Made by a program: the position numbers and the translations under genes. The notes under the pieces were generated by a model. It saw only the letters and a list, made by a program, of their open reading frames with translations. It made no database searches and had not been told where the DNA came from. This document shows positions 53,471 through 63,735 of a stretch of DNA of 64,000 nucleotides, in pieces. This DNA comes from Apostichopus japonicus (taxonomy: Eukaryota; Echinodermata; Holothuroidea; Aspidochirotida; Stichopodidae), in NCBI RefSeq assembly GCF_037975245.1, contig NC_092567.1, positions 20,087,376-20,151,375 of the forward strand, written 5' to 3'. Position 1 is the stretch's first letter, and each line of letters starts with the position of its first letter.

Positions 53471-55423
53471 TGTGATGACCAACATAACTGATGTCACTAG
53501 TAAAGTTCCTCATTTTTTTGTTTTGTGAGACTAAAACTGTAATATACAGATAGCCTGCATGGGCAACCAAATCGAATCGATTGATCACACGACCGATAAC
53601 GTCTAATTTGCGACAAGTTAATCGGAACAATTGAAATCTCACTATTTTGAGTATAACTTCGGTGATAATTGTTGACTAAATACCACAAAACCTGCTTTAC
53701 CTGGGAAAATGCAACCACCTAAAAAGTTGCTCAACTATCGACAAATAGATTTCGAATACATTGTAAATAAAACATCCCCACTATTTACCCCCTTTTTGTC
53801 CGTCCATGAGAGGGGTTCATCTCAATTTATTTTCTATGTGGGGCCAGGTGGGGGAAGGGGGGATCGGTTTTTGAAGCCAAGAGCCAGGCAGAATGACAAC
53901 GTGTCTTTTTGAGGCTAAGGCCATACCCGATAACGAGGGCGGCAAGATTGCAGGGCTGATTATTTTTTTGCACAGGTCAGATTTGGCCCGGGCTGCAAAC
54001 GATTTGGGGGGAAACCCTGGTCTATGAAAGACGATGTCAACCAATGTACCCTTTAGTATCTGATACGAAATAGCCAAAGGATGTCCTTTGCGAAACACAT
54101 GAGAAAGTTTATGGTTAAACCTAACACTTTTATTTAACATACCACGTCAATTTGATCATGCCAGCAAGGGTAATACTTCCGTGGTTTGAACGCACAAGTT
54201 GTTTTTTTTCCCACTTAAATCACAACTGTAAGATACTCAACAGGAGCCGAGGGATCAATCCGATTCTGAATTCTCGATACATTTTCAAAATTCACAGACT
54301 AAAAATCGACCGATTTCCTGTCTGTTGTTTTTCTACTTTGATTATGATACTTAATAAACACAACAAGCTCATTAAAACATCACGGTCAGGTGATCCTCTG
54401 ATTTACATTTAATCCTTCTCGACTGTTAACCACTTCCCTAAGGTTGAATCAATCTCTCATATTTATGTTTTAACCGAAAAACATCCTGACTGGATATTTG
54501 AAAAAAGCTTATTTTAGTCACTATTTCCAAGAAAAACAACCGTACAATCTTACCACTTGTGTGTGAGACCCAACCATTTGGGCTTTAAACTATAGTTTTC
54601 ACTTTTTTTTTGTGGTAGAAGTATATTATGCTAAACAAATTTCCCTAAGATTTCCCTCTAAACAGAACTTAACATTTTTCAGAGAAGACAAGCAAATCAT
54701 TTTTAGAGATATGACTTGAAAGAAGAAAAACAATTAAGTATGGCTTCTTTGTCATATTCCTTTCCCCACCAAACCCCCTCCCTCCCTTCCCCACCCCCCC
54801 CCCCCCTTACAAATTAAGCACAGGCTCTACACTTGCCATAACTAATGAATCAAACATACCCAGACATTTTCATGGATGAAAAAAAACTTTTTTATGTGAA
54901 TCTTACAACATGCCATGAAAGTTGGAATTAAACCTTGATCGTGTTTCGTACTCTGACACGACGAGCATCCATTAGTCATGTGTGTCGTACCGTTGCTGAA
55001 TTATATCATTCCGAGACAAGTTTTAACGACGCCCACAAAATGCACCCCTGCTTAGAATCGGCCGGCTTCCGACCTGTTCCCGTCATCCCTGGACTCGTAG
55101 CTTGCTCGATGAATTTCCGCAAAACGATAAATAATAGTTTTACAAAAAAAAACGAGAAAAAAAAAAAACATAACGCTCTCTTTACATGATTTCACTTCCA
55201 CTCACAAAAATCTCTGTCACTAGACTCAAATGCTCAAACCCCAAAAAAGTTTTTCGGTCGTCTTTTGCTACGAGAGTCTGACCGTTAGCGGTTACAAGCT
55301 GTTTTGGCTACATGTTGCAAATAACGCAGTCTTGGCGACCGACGTACGCTTGCGTTCGATACGGGTCACCACGGCGACAACTGCCTTCTCTTTCTTTTTG
55401 GGGACTTTTTCTGAAGTTTCGTT

Positions 55424-55579
55424 TCATTTCAATCCAATGTCCTTGCCCTTGTTTACCAGCGTTTTTACAGAAGAGGGTTTCTTCGAGTGCTTCCGATAGT
55501 ACTGGAATTTCTTGACGTAGCCTTCTACGAGGGACCTGATCCTGACCGGATTTATCTCCCCGCTCTTGCTGTGGCTTAC
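55424..55579 (-). CDS. PHRF1-like: PHRF1-like terminal exon
   Basis: It encodes [20 protein letters not shown], then [17 protein letters not shown] and a short Lys-rich tail, with the stop at 55424-55426. This is the second half of the SRI-like domain. The acceptor is TTTCTAG|GTA, phase 0. Confidence 0.9.
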   Translation of the reverse strand, partial: VSHSKSGEINPVRIRSLVEGYVKKFQYYRKHSKKPSSVKTLVNKGKDIGLK

Positions 55580-58500
55580 CTAGAAAGATGAGAACGAGAA
55601 GAGAAGAGAATGTCAGAAGCGGTGTATTTTCAAGTTGCCATGGATACAATACAATTTTCCATTGAGGTTTATGTGGTCGACTAGAGGGCCCAGGGAGAGC
55701 ATAGGATTTAGGAAAACTATACTCTATGTTTTCATAATATAGGCCTGCACTTAATCACAAGGAGACCAAAATGGGGGCGCTGTGACAGAACTGTTCCTGT
55801 CGGACTGATCTGGCTTTCCACAAGCCAGTATCCTGCAGGTCTGTTACTCAATGGTCTCATGTGAAATATTACTCCTCTATGCCACAAAACGTGCAACATA
55901 CTCACAATTTATCCTAATTACTTTAATTACTGATTGATTGAATATAAAAAAGGGATAAAAAAGTTAAGCTTTTGCTGCTTTCAATGTAACGTCGGCCTGG
56001 CCTGGATGCAATCACCAATGGCAGTGCAGCAGGTTAAAAGTTAATTAAAATTGATGATAGGAATATTGAAAAGCAACAGATTTCTTTGCTAGAAATTTTC
56101 CATAATACACCAGTATATCAACATAATTGAACATACACAGACCTCAAATTTTGCACTATTAACTGTGTGATTTGGCATTTTTTGTTTGGGGGTGAGGGTA
56201 GAAGATAATAATGCTTGCATTCTTCTGCAAGTAGAAAATGAGGGAAACATACACTTTTATAAGTTGTTTATTAAAACCATTGACAATCAAAAGGAAGGTA
56301 CAAACTTATTTAAAAACTTTTAAATTGTGAAGATGGTACACCCCTTCTTGCTGGTCTAAACGCCAGACAGCAAACCTCGCCCTCAGATGTACTGACAAAA
56401 TGACAAAATTTAGAGCGAGGAACTCACCTGGTGGACAGCTTTCCTCATGATATCCTTGAACTCATCTTTGGTGACTTCTTTCTTCTGGTAGAAGGGTTTC
56501 AAAGCCAATTTCACCTCCTCGACAACTCTCTCTTGATGGTAAAGTTTCTTCAGGTACTGAATTAAGAAAAGAAAAAAAAAATTAAAGAAAAATGTATCAA
56601 AGGAAACACACGTGTTCTCATGAAATGATAGTAGAATGACATGTTGACATTAAAGTTTGGAGAGGAATATCAAATATATCAATATACAATATCAACTCAT
56701 GTCATTTCAACAAAAAACAAACTATGGGGAAGTGGTTTTGCACGCTTCATGAGATGAAACCTTTCTGTCATCTTGATATTGATTGTTGAAAGTGAAACTG
56801 CAACTACCGAGTGTAGATGATGACAACTTCATAGAACACCTTTTCATTAGTTTTTTCCTCTTCTTTGGTGTATATTCTTCAAATCTACCACCATGGTAAC
56901 CTGGAACCAACCGTACACTGAAGTCAATCCTTATCTTCACTAATCTCACAGACAATATCCTTGTAGGTTTTGTTTAGTTTGAAAGTTACTAACCTTCTCT
57001 CTGGAGTTTTTGTTGTACAGGTCGACCGCAGAGCTCTCAATGTCTTCCTCGTTGAGTTCTTTGGTGACCTCCTCTTCCATCGCATCCGCTGAGAATGACA
57101 GGTCCACGGAGCCCGACGAACTGACGGACTGCGTGGAATCTGCCACCGATGTGGTCGTGCTCCTCTTGGGAGGTGCGACCCCCTTGCTGGTCACGGTGGT
57201 GGAGGTGAACCGCTTCAAGAGTTGGGTTATCGTCTTGGTGGCCTCCGAGGTCAAGGACGAGAGGCTCTTCTCTTGTGAGTCCGTCTCCTGTTTGCTGCTA
57301 CTGCTGCTGCTCGTCACTGAACTCTCCGCCTTCTTGGCCGCTTTTGGAGACTCGAGCAGAGGCGGGGTGGTGACGATGGACAGCTCTCCCTCTATGTCGC
57401 TGAAGTTACCCATGTGCGGAGACGGGCTCTCGCTGTAGTCTGAATCTTTCGTGAATTTGAACTGTGGCGATTCACCATCTTCCTGATCTTTTCCGGGCGA
57501 TAGGTCAACTGGTATGACTTCATCCTCCTCCTTCACCTCCTCCTCTACCCTTCCATCTCTTTCTTCTTCTTCCTCTTCGACTACCGGCTCCATCTGCTCT
57601 GGAGCCATGACAAAGTCATCTGGAGTCGTGGACGACGGAGGCAAAGGTGGGGACGCGGTCGGCTCGAATGGGTCGTAGAGGGCACTGCTCACGATGTCGT
57701 CATCTTCGTCCTCTGGGTCTTGATTAGACGGAGGAGCCACGATTGGTGACGCTGTAGCCGGGTGATCGCCGACATCGTCCTCGTGTGGAGATTTCAACGG
57801 AGAATGGTAATCACTGACGAGCAACAGTTCCCCCGCCTCTTGCCCCTCGTTGCCGACTATCTCAGCCTGACTTGGAGACACTTCTGGAACATCTTCCGTC
57901 ACCTTTGGTAAAACTGGAACGACTTTGGCCGTCTTGTTTGCGGACTTTTTGGTCTTCTTCTTGACCGGCCCTTCTGCGGCCAACTCCTCCACATCGAAAG
58001 AGAGAGGGCGTTTAACTACTTTCTTCTTCTTATCTTTGCCTCCTTTACCTTTGCCTTTCTTCCCCTTCTTACCCTTCACCCCTTTCTCTGCCTTCCCACC
58101 TTTCACTTTCTTCTTCTTCTTAGCCTTTTCCGTTGCTGCTGCAGGTTTGGCAGGAGTTGCGCTGGCAGTGACAGCCTCCTCTACCTTATCCACGACCTCT
58201 GATGGCGGCGGCTTTGAAGGGGTCGGCTGAATGCTTCTCTTCTTCTCCGGTTTCTTTTTGGTTTCTTCTTCGGAGTCGGAATCGAGGACGATCGTCTCTA
58301 TGACTTTCTGCTGCCCTGACTTTGCCTTTACTGGCGGCTTCTTATCTCTCTTCTTAGGTTTGACCTCTTTTATCACTACTATCTTATCTTTGCTTGAAGC
58401 TGCGGGAATCTTGCGGGACGAGGAACGGTCCGAACGCCTCTTCGGGGAATCTCTCTTCTCGCTCCTTCTGGTCTTGCTTGACGATGATCTGTGTCTGGAG

Positions 58501-61500
58501 CTGCTCCTTGACCGAGATTTATTTTTCTTCTTCCCTCTACTAGATTTGTCTCGGCCCTTTTCGCGATCGCGATCCCTCTCCCGTTCCTTCTCCCTATCTC
58601 TCTCTCGCTCCCTATCACGTTCTTTCTCCCTTTGCCTCTCTTTCTCTCGTTCTCTCTCCTTCTCCACCTCCCGTTCTCGGTCTCTCTCCTTCTCCCTCTC
58701 TCGCTCGCGTTCTCGTACTCTCGCCCTTTCCTTTTCTCTTTCCCTCTCTTTCTCCCGTTCGCGCTCCTTCTCTCTTTCCCTCTCCTTCTGCTTCTGTTTT
58801 TCCTTCTCCTTCTCCTTTTCCTTTTCCAATTCCTTCAACCTGATCTTTTCACTCTCTTCGAATTCTCGCAGTTTCTGTTTCTCTCGCTCCTCTCTCTCGA
58901 TCTCAGCCTTGAATTTCAGCCTTCTCGCTTCTATCTCTTTATCTAACTCCTTCCAGCTGTCCGGATCCCTCATTTTGGCTTCCCTCTTTCGAGCGGCTTC
59001 CACTTGAAGACGTTCTCTTCTTAATCGCTCCCTGGTCGTTTCTTTCCTCCCAAACCTAGAGTCCCTCGCCTCTCCCGCAGTCGCTGCTACTGGTGCTTCA
59101 TCCGCCCGGGGGGGCCTGACTGGCTCGTCCGGGAGGTAGAACCTGTCGTCGTGTTCGAACCCCCTTTCCCTTGTGATCCTAAAGTTCTCCCAATACATTT
59201 CCCTCTCATAATAGTCCATGCTATTCCAATGTTCGTGAAACGCCTCGTAATCAAAGTCGGGGTACCTCTCCTCGTAGTACCTCAACTGGTCCCACTCTCG
59301 TTCGTTTCGGATGAGCCGTTCGTCCGACTCCAAGTCTTCGTCGCTAAAGTCATCTCCAAACCTTGAACTGCTGCTGCGCTCTCTTGTGGGTGAATCCCTT
59401 TTGATGCGGATGACTTGTCTCAAATCTACATGCTTACCAGAGTCTTTGCTCTTTTTCTCTTCACCGCTCTCTCGTTCCCCATCGTTGGTCTCCCCATCTA
59501 ATTCTTCCTTACTATGTAACGATACCGTCTTGTCCTTTTCAATAATCACACGCCTTCTGTCTCTCTTTTTAACCTCCCCAGATTGTCTGGCTTTCTTTGA
59601 TCTCTTCCTTGTCGATTTTTCTTCGTCGCTTTTTACCTCCCCTTCCTCCTCCGAATCTTCGCTGTGTTTCCTCTTTTCTGAAATTTTCTCCGTTGGCTTT
59701 TCCTCCCCGTCACGTTCAGACCTTCTGCTTTTCTCCGGAGGACTCTGTAACAAATCCCTCTCGGTTTGTTCGTGGTCTTCACCCTCGTCTATTGCGACCT
59801 TTTCTGCCTCTTTCGCAGTACTGTAAACCTTGCTTTTTACTCCCTCCTCTTCGACTGTGCCCTCCTCATCTTCATCCCTTTCGCCATCTGTGCTAATGGC
59901 TCCTTCGTCTTCCTGCACCAGGCCCTCCTCGTGATCGGAGTCTCTCCCTGGCTGGGAGACGGAACTACTCACGGTTGCATTTTGAGATTGTTCTCTCTTT
60001 ACATCATCCTGATCACTTTCGACATCCTCGCCTTCTTCCCGCTCTACTTTCTCCTCGTCCAACATCACTTCGTCTTCAATACTTTGTCCCGGGTCTTCTT
60101 TATCGTCTGGTTCCTTCCTCTTGTCTTCAACTTCCAGAGGACCGTCCTGGCCCTTTGGACTAGAATGCCCAGTTACGCTAGCATGCCCTCTGGGACTAGC
60201 CCGATCCCTCAAACTAGAGTTTTCCTTGGCATTAGAGTCGACGTTTGGTTCCGTTTGCCGTCTCGTGTCAGACCTTCCAAGATTATTCGATCTCTCTTGT
60301 GACCCTGACCTTCTCCGCGAGTGAGATCGGCCCTTTCCATGAGATCTATTTCTAGAGTTTCCTTGCCTGTAGTTCCTCGATCGTGTATCGCCACAGAATT
60401 TGAATGTTTCAAGTTGATCTCGTTCATCCGAAGGTTCTGGTATCCTCTGGTCGGAAGTGCTGCTACCCACACGCTCTTCTCCTTCTTCTTCCTCCGTATC
60501 GTTGTCTTCCTCTCCTGTTTCTCCTTCTTCCGATCTTTCCCCCGAGTCTCGTCTCTTTCTGTCCTTCCCTCTGTCTCTCCTCCTGGACCGGGTGTCACCG
60601 TTTAGCAAATGCGTGGAATCGGCAGAGACTCCGTCACCGTGACCCTCCCCCCTCTCATAATTGTTAAATTCGGCCCCATTGTCTGGAGCCAGATCATGGG
60701 ATACTTCATTAGCGCCGCCCCCATCACCGGCAGTTCTATTGGAAGGAGGGTCCTGCACATCGCCCTCCACAGCACCATGGTCCTTCCCTACTGCTGCTTC
60801 AGAGGTTCCATTTTCTCCGTTTAATGGTGTCTCTTTCACCCTGAATGTATTCCCTCTTGAATTTGTTCTACCGTTGTCCATATTCTTGAGGATAGCACTA
60901 CATCCAGATGGGCTTCTGGTCACATCGCAGGATGCATTTTCTAGAAATATGGAGAGAGAGAGACCAAATGACAGCAATTCAAACGTGACTCATAAGATGC
61001 TATCAACATGACGGAGGATGCAAAAACGTGACACGACACATCTGCAATATGACCTTTGGAAGCAATTAAATTATTTATATTCCATTGTTTGGACATATTT
61101 CAATAAAAGCTTGCTGGTCCCAATAAGGGAACATCACTTTGGTAATCAATTTTGCATTGAAGAACTTGCATAGATAAAAGTTTGAGTGAGACCATTAGGA
61201 GCTTTGAAGGTAATAACAGGAAGTTTAAAATCAATACAAAAGGGAGTTAGGCAACCAGTGAAGCTCTTGTCAAACGTGGAAAGAAATGTTGTGACTTTCT
61301 TATTGTGTGTAAAAGTAAGTTGCCCTGACGTTTCGATCCTAGCAGGATCTTCTTCAGAGGCTAAATGACAATAAAAAAAAAATTGTCATTAAGCCTCTGA
61401 AAAAGATCCTGCCAGGATCAAAAAATCAGGCCAACTTACTTTAACACATTATCTTACACAGGCTCTCTAGTGGGTAAGCAGTTTGCTAACAGTTTTATTA

Positions 61501-63735
61501 TATTTTGACTTTCTTATTGTGGCAGTGGAAATCCTGGCTGTTCAACCTGGGCGACGCTGCAGAAGTTTCAACTTAGTGTTGAGCAGACGGTACAACAGAG
61601 TTACAATTATTCCGCTACTTTTCATCTACGTGTAAAAGTAAGTTGGCCTGACGTTTTGATCCTAGCAGGATCTTCTTTAGAGGCTAAATGACAAGTAACA
61701 GTAACAGAAGGGACAAAAACAGCACAGTCCCTTCTGTTACTGTTACTTGTCATTTAGCCTCTGAAGAAGATCCTGCTAGGATCGAAACGTCAGGCCAACT
61801 TACTTTTACACATTCTATTACACAGGCTCTCTAGTGGATAAGCAGTTTGATAACAGTTTTATTTTATTTTGATTTTTACTTTTCATCTACAGTAGTTAAT
61901 GAAACTCCACACCCAATGTCAGAGTTTGTGACACTCCCCTTAATAAACTTTTGCACTTGTAAAACACCCATCGTCACGTACACCCACAAAACAGAGATTC
62001 AAAATTTAACCAAACCTGGTGGTGGTGATTTGATTGCACTGAGGGTTCCGTCTCTATGAATTTTAACATCTGATCCAGGTAGGTGGAGAAGATTCTGACC
62101 GGCCATGATGCTACTGAGGAGGTCTACAGGACTTGATGCTGGCTCTACGGGCTTTACCAACCTAGGACTAGAGACCAAAAATGAATAATATTGTCATATA
62201 CATGAAGCTTAAACAACATAGGACTAGAGACCAGAATAACTCTGTCAAATAAACGACAAACCTACCTTGACAAATGTTTTCTTTTATCAAATTAACTATC
62301 AGAGTAGGAATAAATTGAAGTGTATATCCGAAAGTTAATGCATTTCTATGAACACAAGACATTTTTTGGCTCACGTATATCCTTCACAAACAAAACCTTT
62401 ACTACGGTCTTTGTGCAGCAAACGTGGGGAAAATTGAGGGCTTTAATAATGCCGCAAAAACTCACACTGGGTAAAACGGTCAGTTATCCAAGGTAACATA
62501 TTTACTGACATCACATTTCAATCTTTTTTAGGTTGCAAAAAAGGGCTTCAACAAAGTTAATAGAAAGTCCAACTTGGTGCTGGGAACAATAAACAGCAAA
62601 TAAAGCACACCAAACATGAAAAGAGACAGAACTTTACACGTTGATGCAAATTTAAGGAATCTCTCATGCTTCTTCGTGTATCTTTCTACTCGCATGTTTC
62701 AGCACATCTATTTTTAACAACAACATTTTGCAAGACTATCTTGTGACACAATACAGAAAATTACAGTCAAATAAATCAAAGTTAGATTCCCTCTGTTTTT
62801 TTTTGGGCTCCAGAATATTTCTCTCATTTCAGTATTTCACTTTATCACAATTTCTTGTGCTGATAAGTGCTGCTTTGAATATTAACACACAGGGCGTATG
62901 ATCACTTAGCCAGTCCATAATTGACAAATATCATCCATATTGCAAATAGATATTTTGGTATGTTACACTTACCCTCTCAATACTGAAGAAATTCTGGGTA
63001 CTGCAACAGGACCAGCCTCATCCCTGGAGAGAGAGAAGAAAATGGTTAACAAGGTTGTCAAAATTTGACACAGACACACAAAACATTCATAGTATCCAGA
63101 AAGAAAGCAAGTAAACAATACATGAAGCTTCCTTAAAAATTTTCCTCAAAATAATCTAGATATTTATTCTGCTCTCACATGAACCCCTTGATACCCATCC
63201 TGACAGCCCAAGATATTTTGCTCAATACTAGCACTATAAGGTCTATCCTTCCCCTTCATGAGATCTTATTTTCAAGAAATGAAAACCCCCCAAAAACAAA
63301 AAACTAAAATACTCACCCAATGTCCTCTAGAGCGTACTGGTCTCCTCGCAGGGAGAGCGGCGTCAGTCCTATGCGAGATCGGAGGGCACCCAGGGAGTTG
63401 TCGTACGATCCACCTTTGCGTGCAGGAATCACACTCCCGCCTCTTGGTTTGCAGAGACCTAATTTTCCTGCCAGTCTAGCTTTTGGCGTTATGGGCAAGA
63501 CCGACTTGGCTGTTCGGGCTTTCTTCCTGCCGCCCTTTCGTCTCCTCGTTTTCCTCTTCCTCTTTCGAGTTGTTTTCCTCTTGCTCCCCTTTCCTTTGGT
63601 GGTTTTTGTGGTCTTCCTCTTTGTGGTTTTTCTTTTCTTCTTCGGCCCCGGTTTGCGTCTTCTCTTCCTGGTGACCTTTCTGACCGTCTTCTTGCGTGCG
63701 GGAGGAGCGACGTTTGGCATGGCCGAGGAACTGAC
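55424..63735 (-). CDS. PHRF1-like: PHRF1-like gene, 3' six exons (5' end beyond window)
   Basis: Exons, in order of transcription, are 63735-63317, 63023-62973, 62161-62016, 60940-56994, 56556-56428 and 55579-55424. They join in frame to give 1615 residues plus a stop. Human PHRF1 is a nuclear RING/PHD ubiquitin-ligase-type protein whose C-terminal SRI-like domain binds the Pol II CTD. Support here: a Lys/Arg block followed by RLAGKLG and [29 protein letters not shown]; a long disordered acidic and Arg/Ser/Glu region; and a C terminus with [40 protein letters not shown] and [14 protein letters not shown]1 has a similar C terminus, but the first three motifs point to PHRF1. The RING and PHD exons must lie to the right of 64000. 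Confidence 0.88.
55580..56427 (-). other. PHRF1-like intron (SRI domain)
   Basis: 848 bp, donor GTGAGT at 56427, acceptor at 55580. No other feature seen. Confidence 0.75.
56428..56556 (-). CDS. PHRF1-like: PHRF1-like penultimate exon
   Basis: 43 codons, phase 0 on both sides, from [16 protein letters not shown] to DIMRKAVHQ: the first half of the SRI-like helical domain. Acceptor TTCAG|TAC, donor CAG|GTGAGT. Confidence 0.92.
56557..56993 (-). other. PHRF1-like intron before the SRI exons
   Basis: 437 bp, donor GTTAGT at 56993. No other feature seen. Confidence 0.75.
56994..60940 (-). CDS. PHRF1-like: PHRF1-like giant internal exon (3,947 bp)
   Basis: It starts after TTTCTAG with [12 protein letters not shown] and ends [16 protein letters not shown]. 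About 1,315 codons are almost entirely predicted disorder. In order: an acidic/Ser/Arg region; a short aromatic-acidic island ([20 protein letters not shown], about 59230-59310); a Glu/Arg/Lys run of over 120 residues (about 58550-58935); an RS-like block (about 58430-58550); a SUMO-interaction-like [10 protein letters not shown] (58263-58292); Lys-rich KKKKVKGGK-type blocks (about 57950-58130); and Ser/Pro/acidic sequence leading to the SRI-like domain. Synonymous variation among the repeated Glu/Arg codons makes the frame look genuine. Long open frames on the opposite strand are its shadow. Confidence 0.92.
61323..61361 (-). ncRNA. Hammerhead ribozyme motif, intact core (minus strand)
   Basis: In 5' to 3' order on the minus strand: GCCT (stem I), CTGAAGA (core), A, GATCC-TGCTA-GGATC (stem-loop II), GAAA (core), CGTC (cleavage after GTC), AGGG. 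Stem I keeps three of four pairs. Stem III would be only the self-complementary ACGT, as in minimal hammerheads thought to work as dimers. It is in the sense of the PHRF1 transcript. Confidence 0.7.
61393..61432 (+). ncRNA. Hammerhead motif, degenerate core (plus strand)
   Basis: GCCT-CTGAAAA-A-GATCC-TGCCA-GGATC-AAAA-AATC-AGGC. Stems I and II are kept, but CTGANGA has lost its G, the GAAA core has lost its G and the GTC cleavage site is changed. Inactivity is predicted. Confidence 0.55.
61640..61679 (-). ncRNA. Hammerhead motif, damaged core (minus strand)
   Basis: GCCT-CTAAAGA-A-GATCC-TGCTA-GGATC-AAAA-CGTC-AGGC. Stems I and II and the GTC site are intact. The core has CTAAAGA instead of CTGANGA, and AAAA instead of GAAA, so it is predicted inactive. 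Confidence 0.6.
61757..61795 (+). ncRNA. Hammerhead ribozyme motif, fully intact (plus strand)
   Basis: GCCT (61757-61760) pairs with AGGC (61792-61795) as stem I. The core CTGAAGA is 61761-61767. Stem-loop II is GATCC/TGCTA/GGATC (61769-61783). The core GAAA is 61784-61787, and CGTC (61788-61791) ends in the GTC cleavage triplet. Stem III is limited to the self-complementary ACGT. Every core nucleotide of the hammerhead consensus is present. Confidence 0.78.
62016..62161 (-). CDS. PHRF1-like: PHRF1-like exon (SSIMAGQ motif)
   Basis: It encodes [40 protein letters not shown] and LSAIKSPPP. The GQ-LL...SDV-I-RDG-LSA pattern is a PHRF1-specific conserved segment as I recall the family. A second acceptor, CTCTAG, six bases upstream keeps the frame. 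Confidence 0.85.
62162..62972 (-). other. PHRF1-like intron
   Basis: 811 bp, donor GTAAGT at 62972. No repeat family recognised within it. Confidence 0.7.
62973..63023 (-). CDS. PHRF1-like: PHRF1-like small exon (51 bp)
   Basis: It encodes [18 protein letters not shown] across its junctions. The acceptor TCTCTCTCCAG and donor GG|GTAAGT are strong, and the phases fit both neighbours. Confidence 0.85.
63317..63735 (-). CDS. PHRF1-like: PHRF1-like exon (Lys/Arg block)
   Basis: The acceptor CGTTGCAG|GTC is at 63735 and the donor GG|GTGAGT at 63317. It encodes a block of about 60 residues that is mostly Lys, Arg and Thr ([18 protein letters not shown] at its start), a likely nuclear-localisation region. 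[19 protein letters not shown] and [20 protein letters not shown] follow. In human PHRF1 the comparable basic block lies just after the PHD finger. Confidence 0.88.

Larger units (their letters stand above)
47771..55423. other. Intergenic stretch
   Basis: No gene supported. It contains G/C homopolymer runs, the 37-bp inverted repeat at 51909-51993 and a repeat fragment at 53215-53470. The 3' UTR of the PHRF1-like gene must lie at its right end, but no clear AATAAA on the minus strand is close to the stop. Confidence 0.5.
61307..61510. repeat. Penelope-type foldback unit 1
   Basis: An inverted pair of hammerhead motifs (minus strand 61323-61361, plus strand about 61393-61432) is followed by ACACAGGCTCTCTAGTGGGT and AAGCAGTTTGCTAACAGTTT. 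The same order recurs in unit 2. Confidence 0.75.
61627..61870. repeat. Penelope-type foldback unit 2
   Basis: Arms of about 83 bases (61632-61714 and 61729-61811) are near-perfect complements around the loop CAAAAACAGCACAG. Each arm contains a hammerhead motif. It is followed by ACACAGGCTCTCTAGTGGAT and AAGCAGTTTGATAACAGTTT, as in unit 1. Confidence 0.85.
60941..62015 (-). other. PHRF1-like intron carrying ribozyme foldbacks
   Basis: 1,075 bp, from donor GTTTGG (after CCACCACCAG) to acceptor TTTCTAG. It contains the two foldback units with hammerhead motifs (61307-61870). Confidence 0.75.

Noticed and set aside
57010-60667. Long open frames on the + strand opposite the PHRF1-like exon
   Set aside because: They are antisense shadows of Glu/Arg/Ser/Lys-rich codons (giving Leu/Ser/Phe runs) and show no domain of their own.
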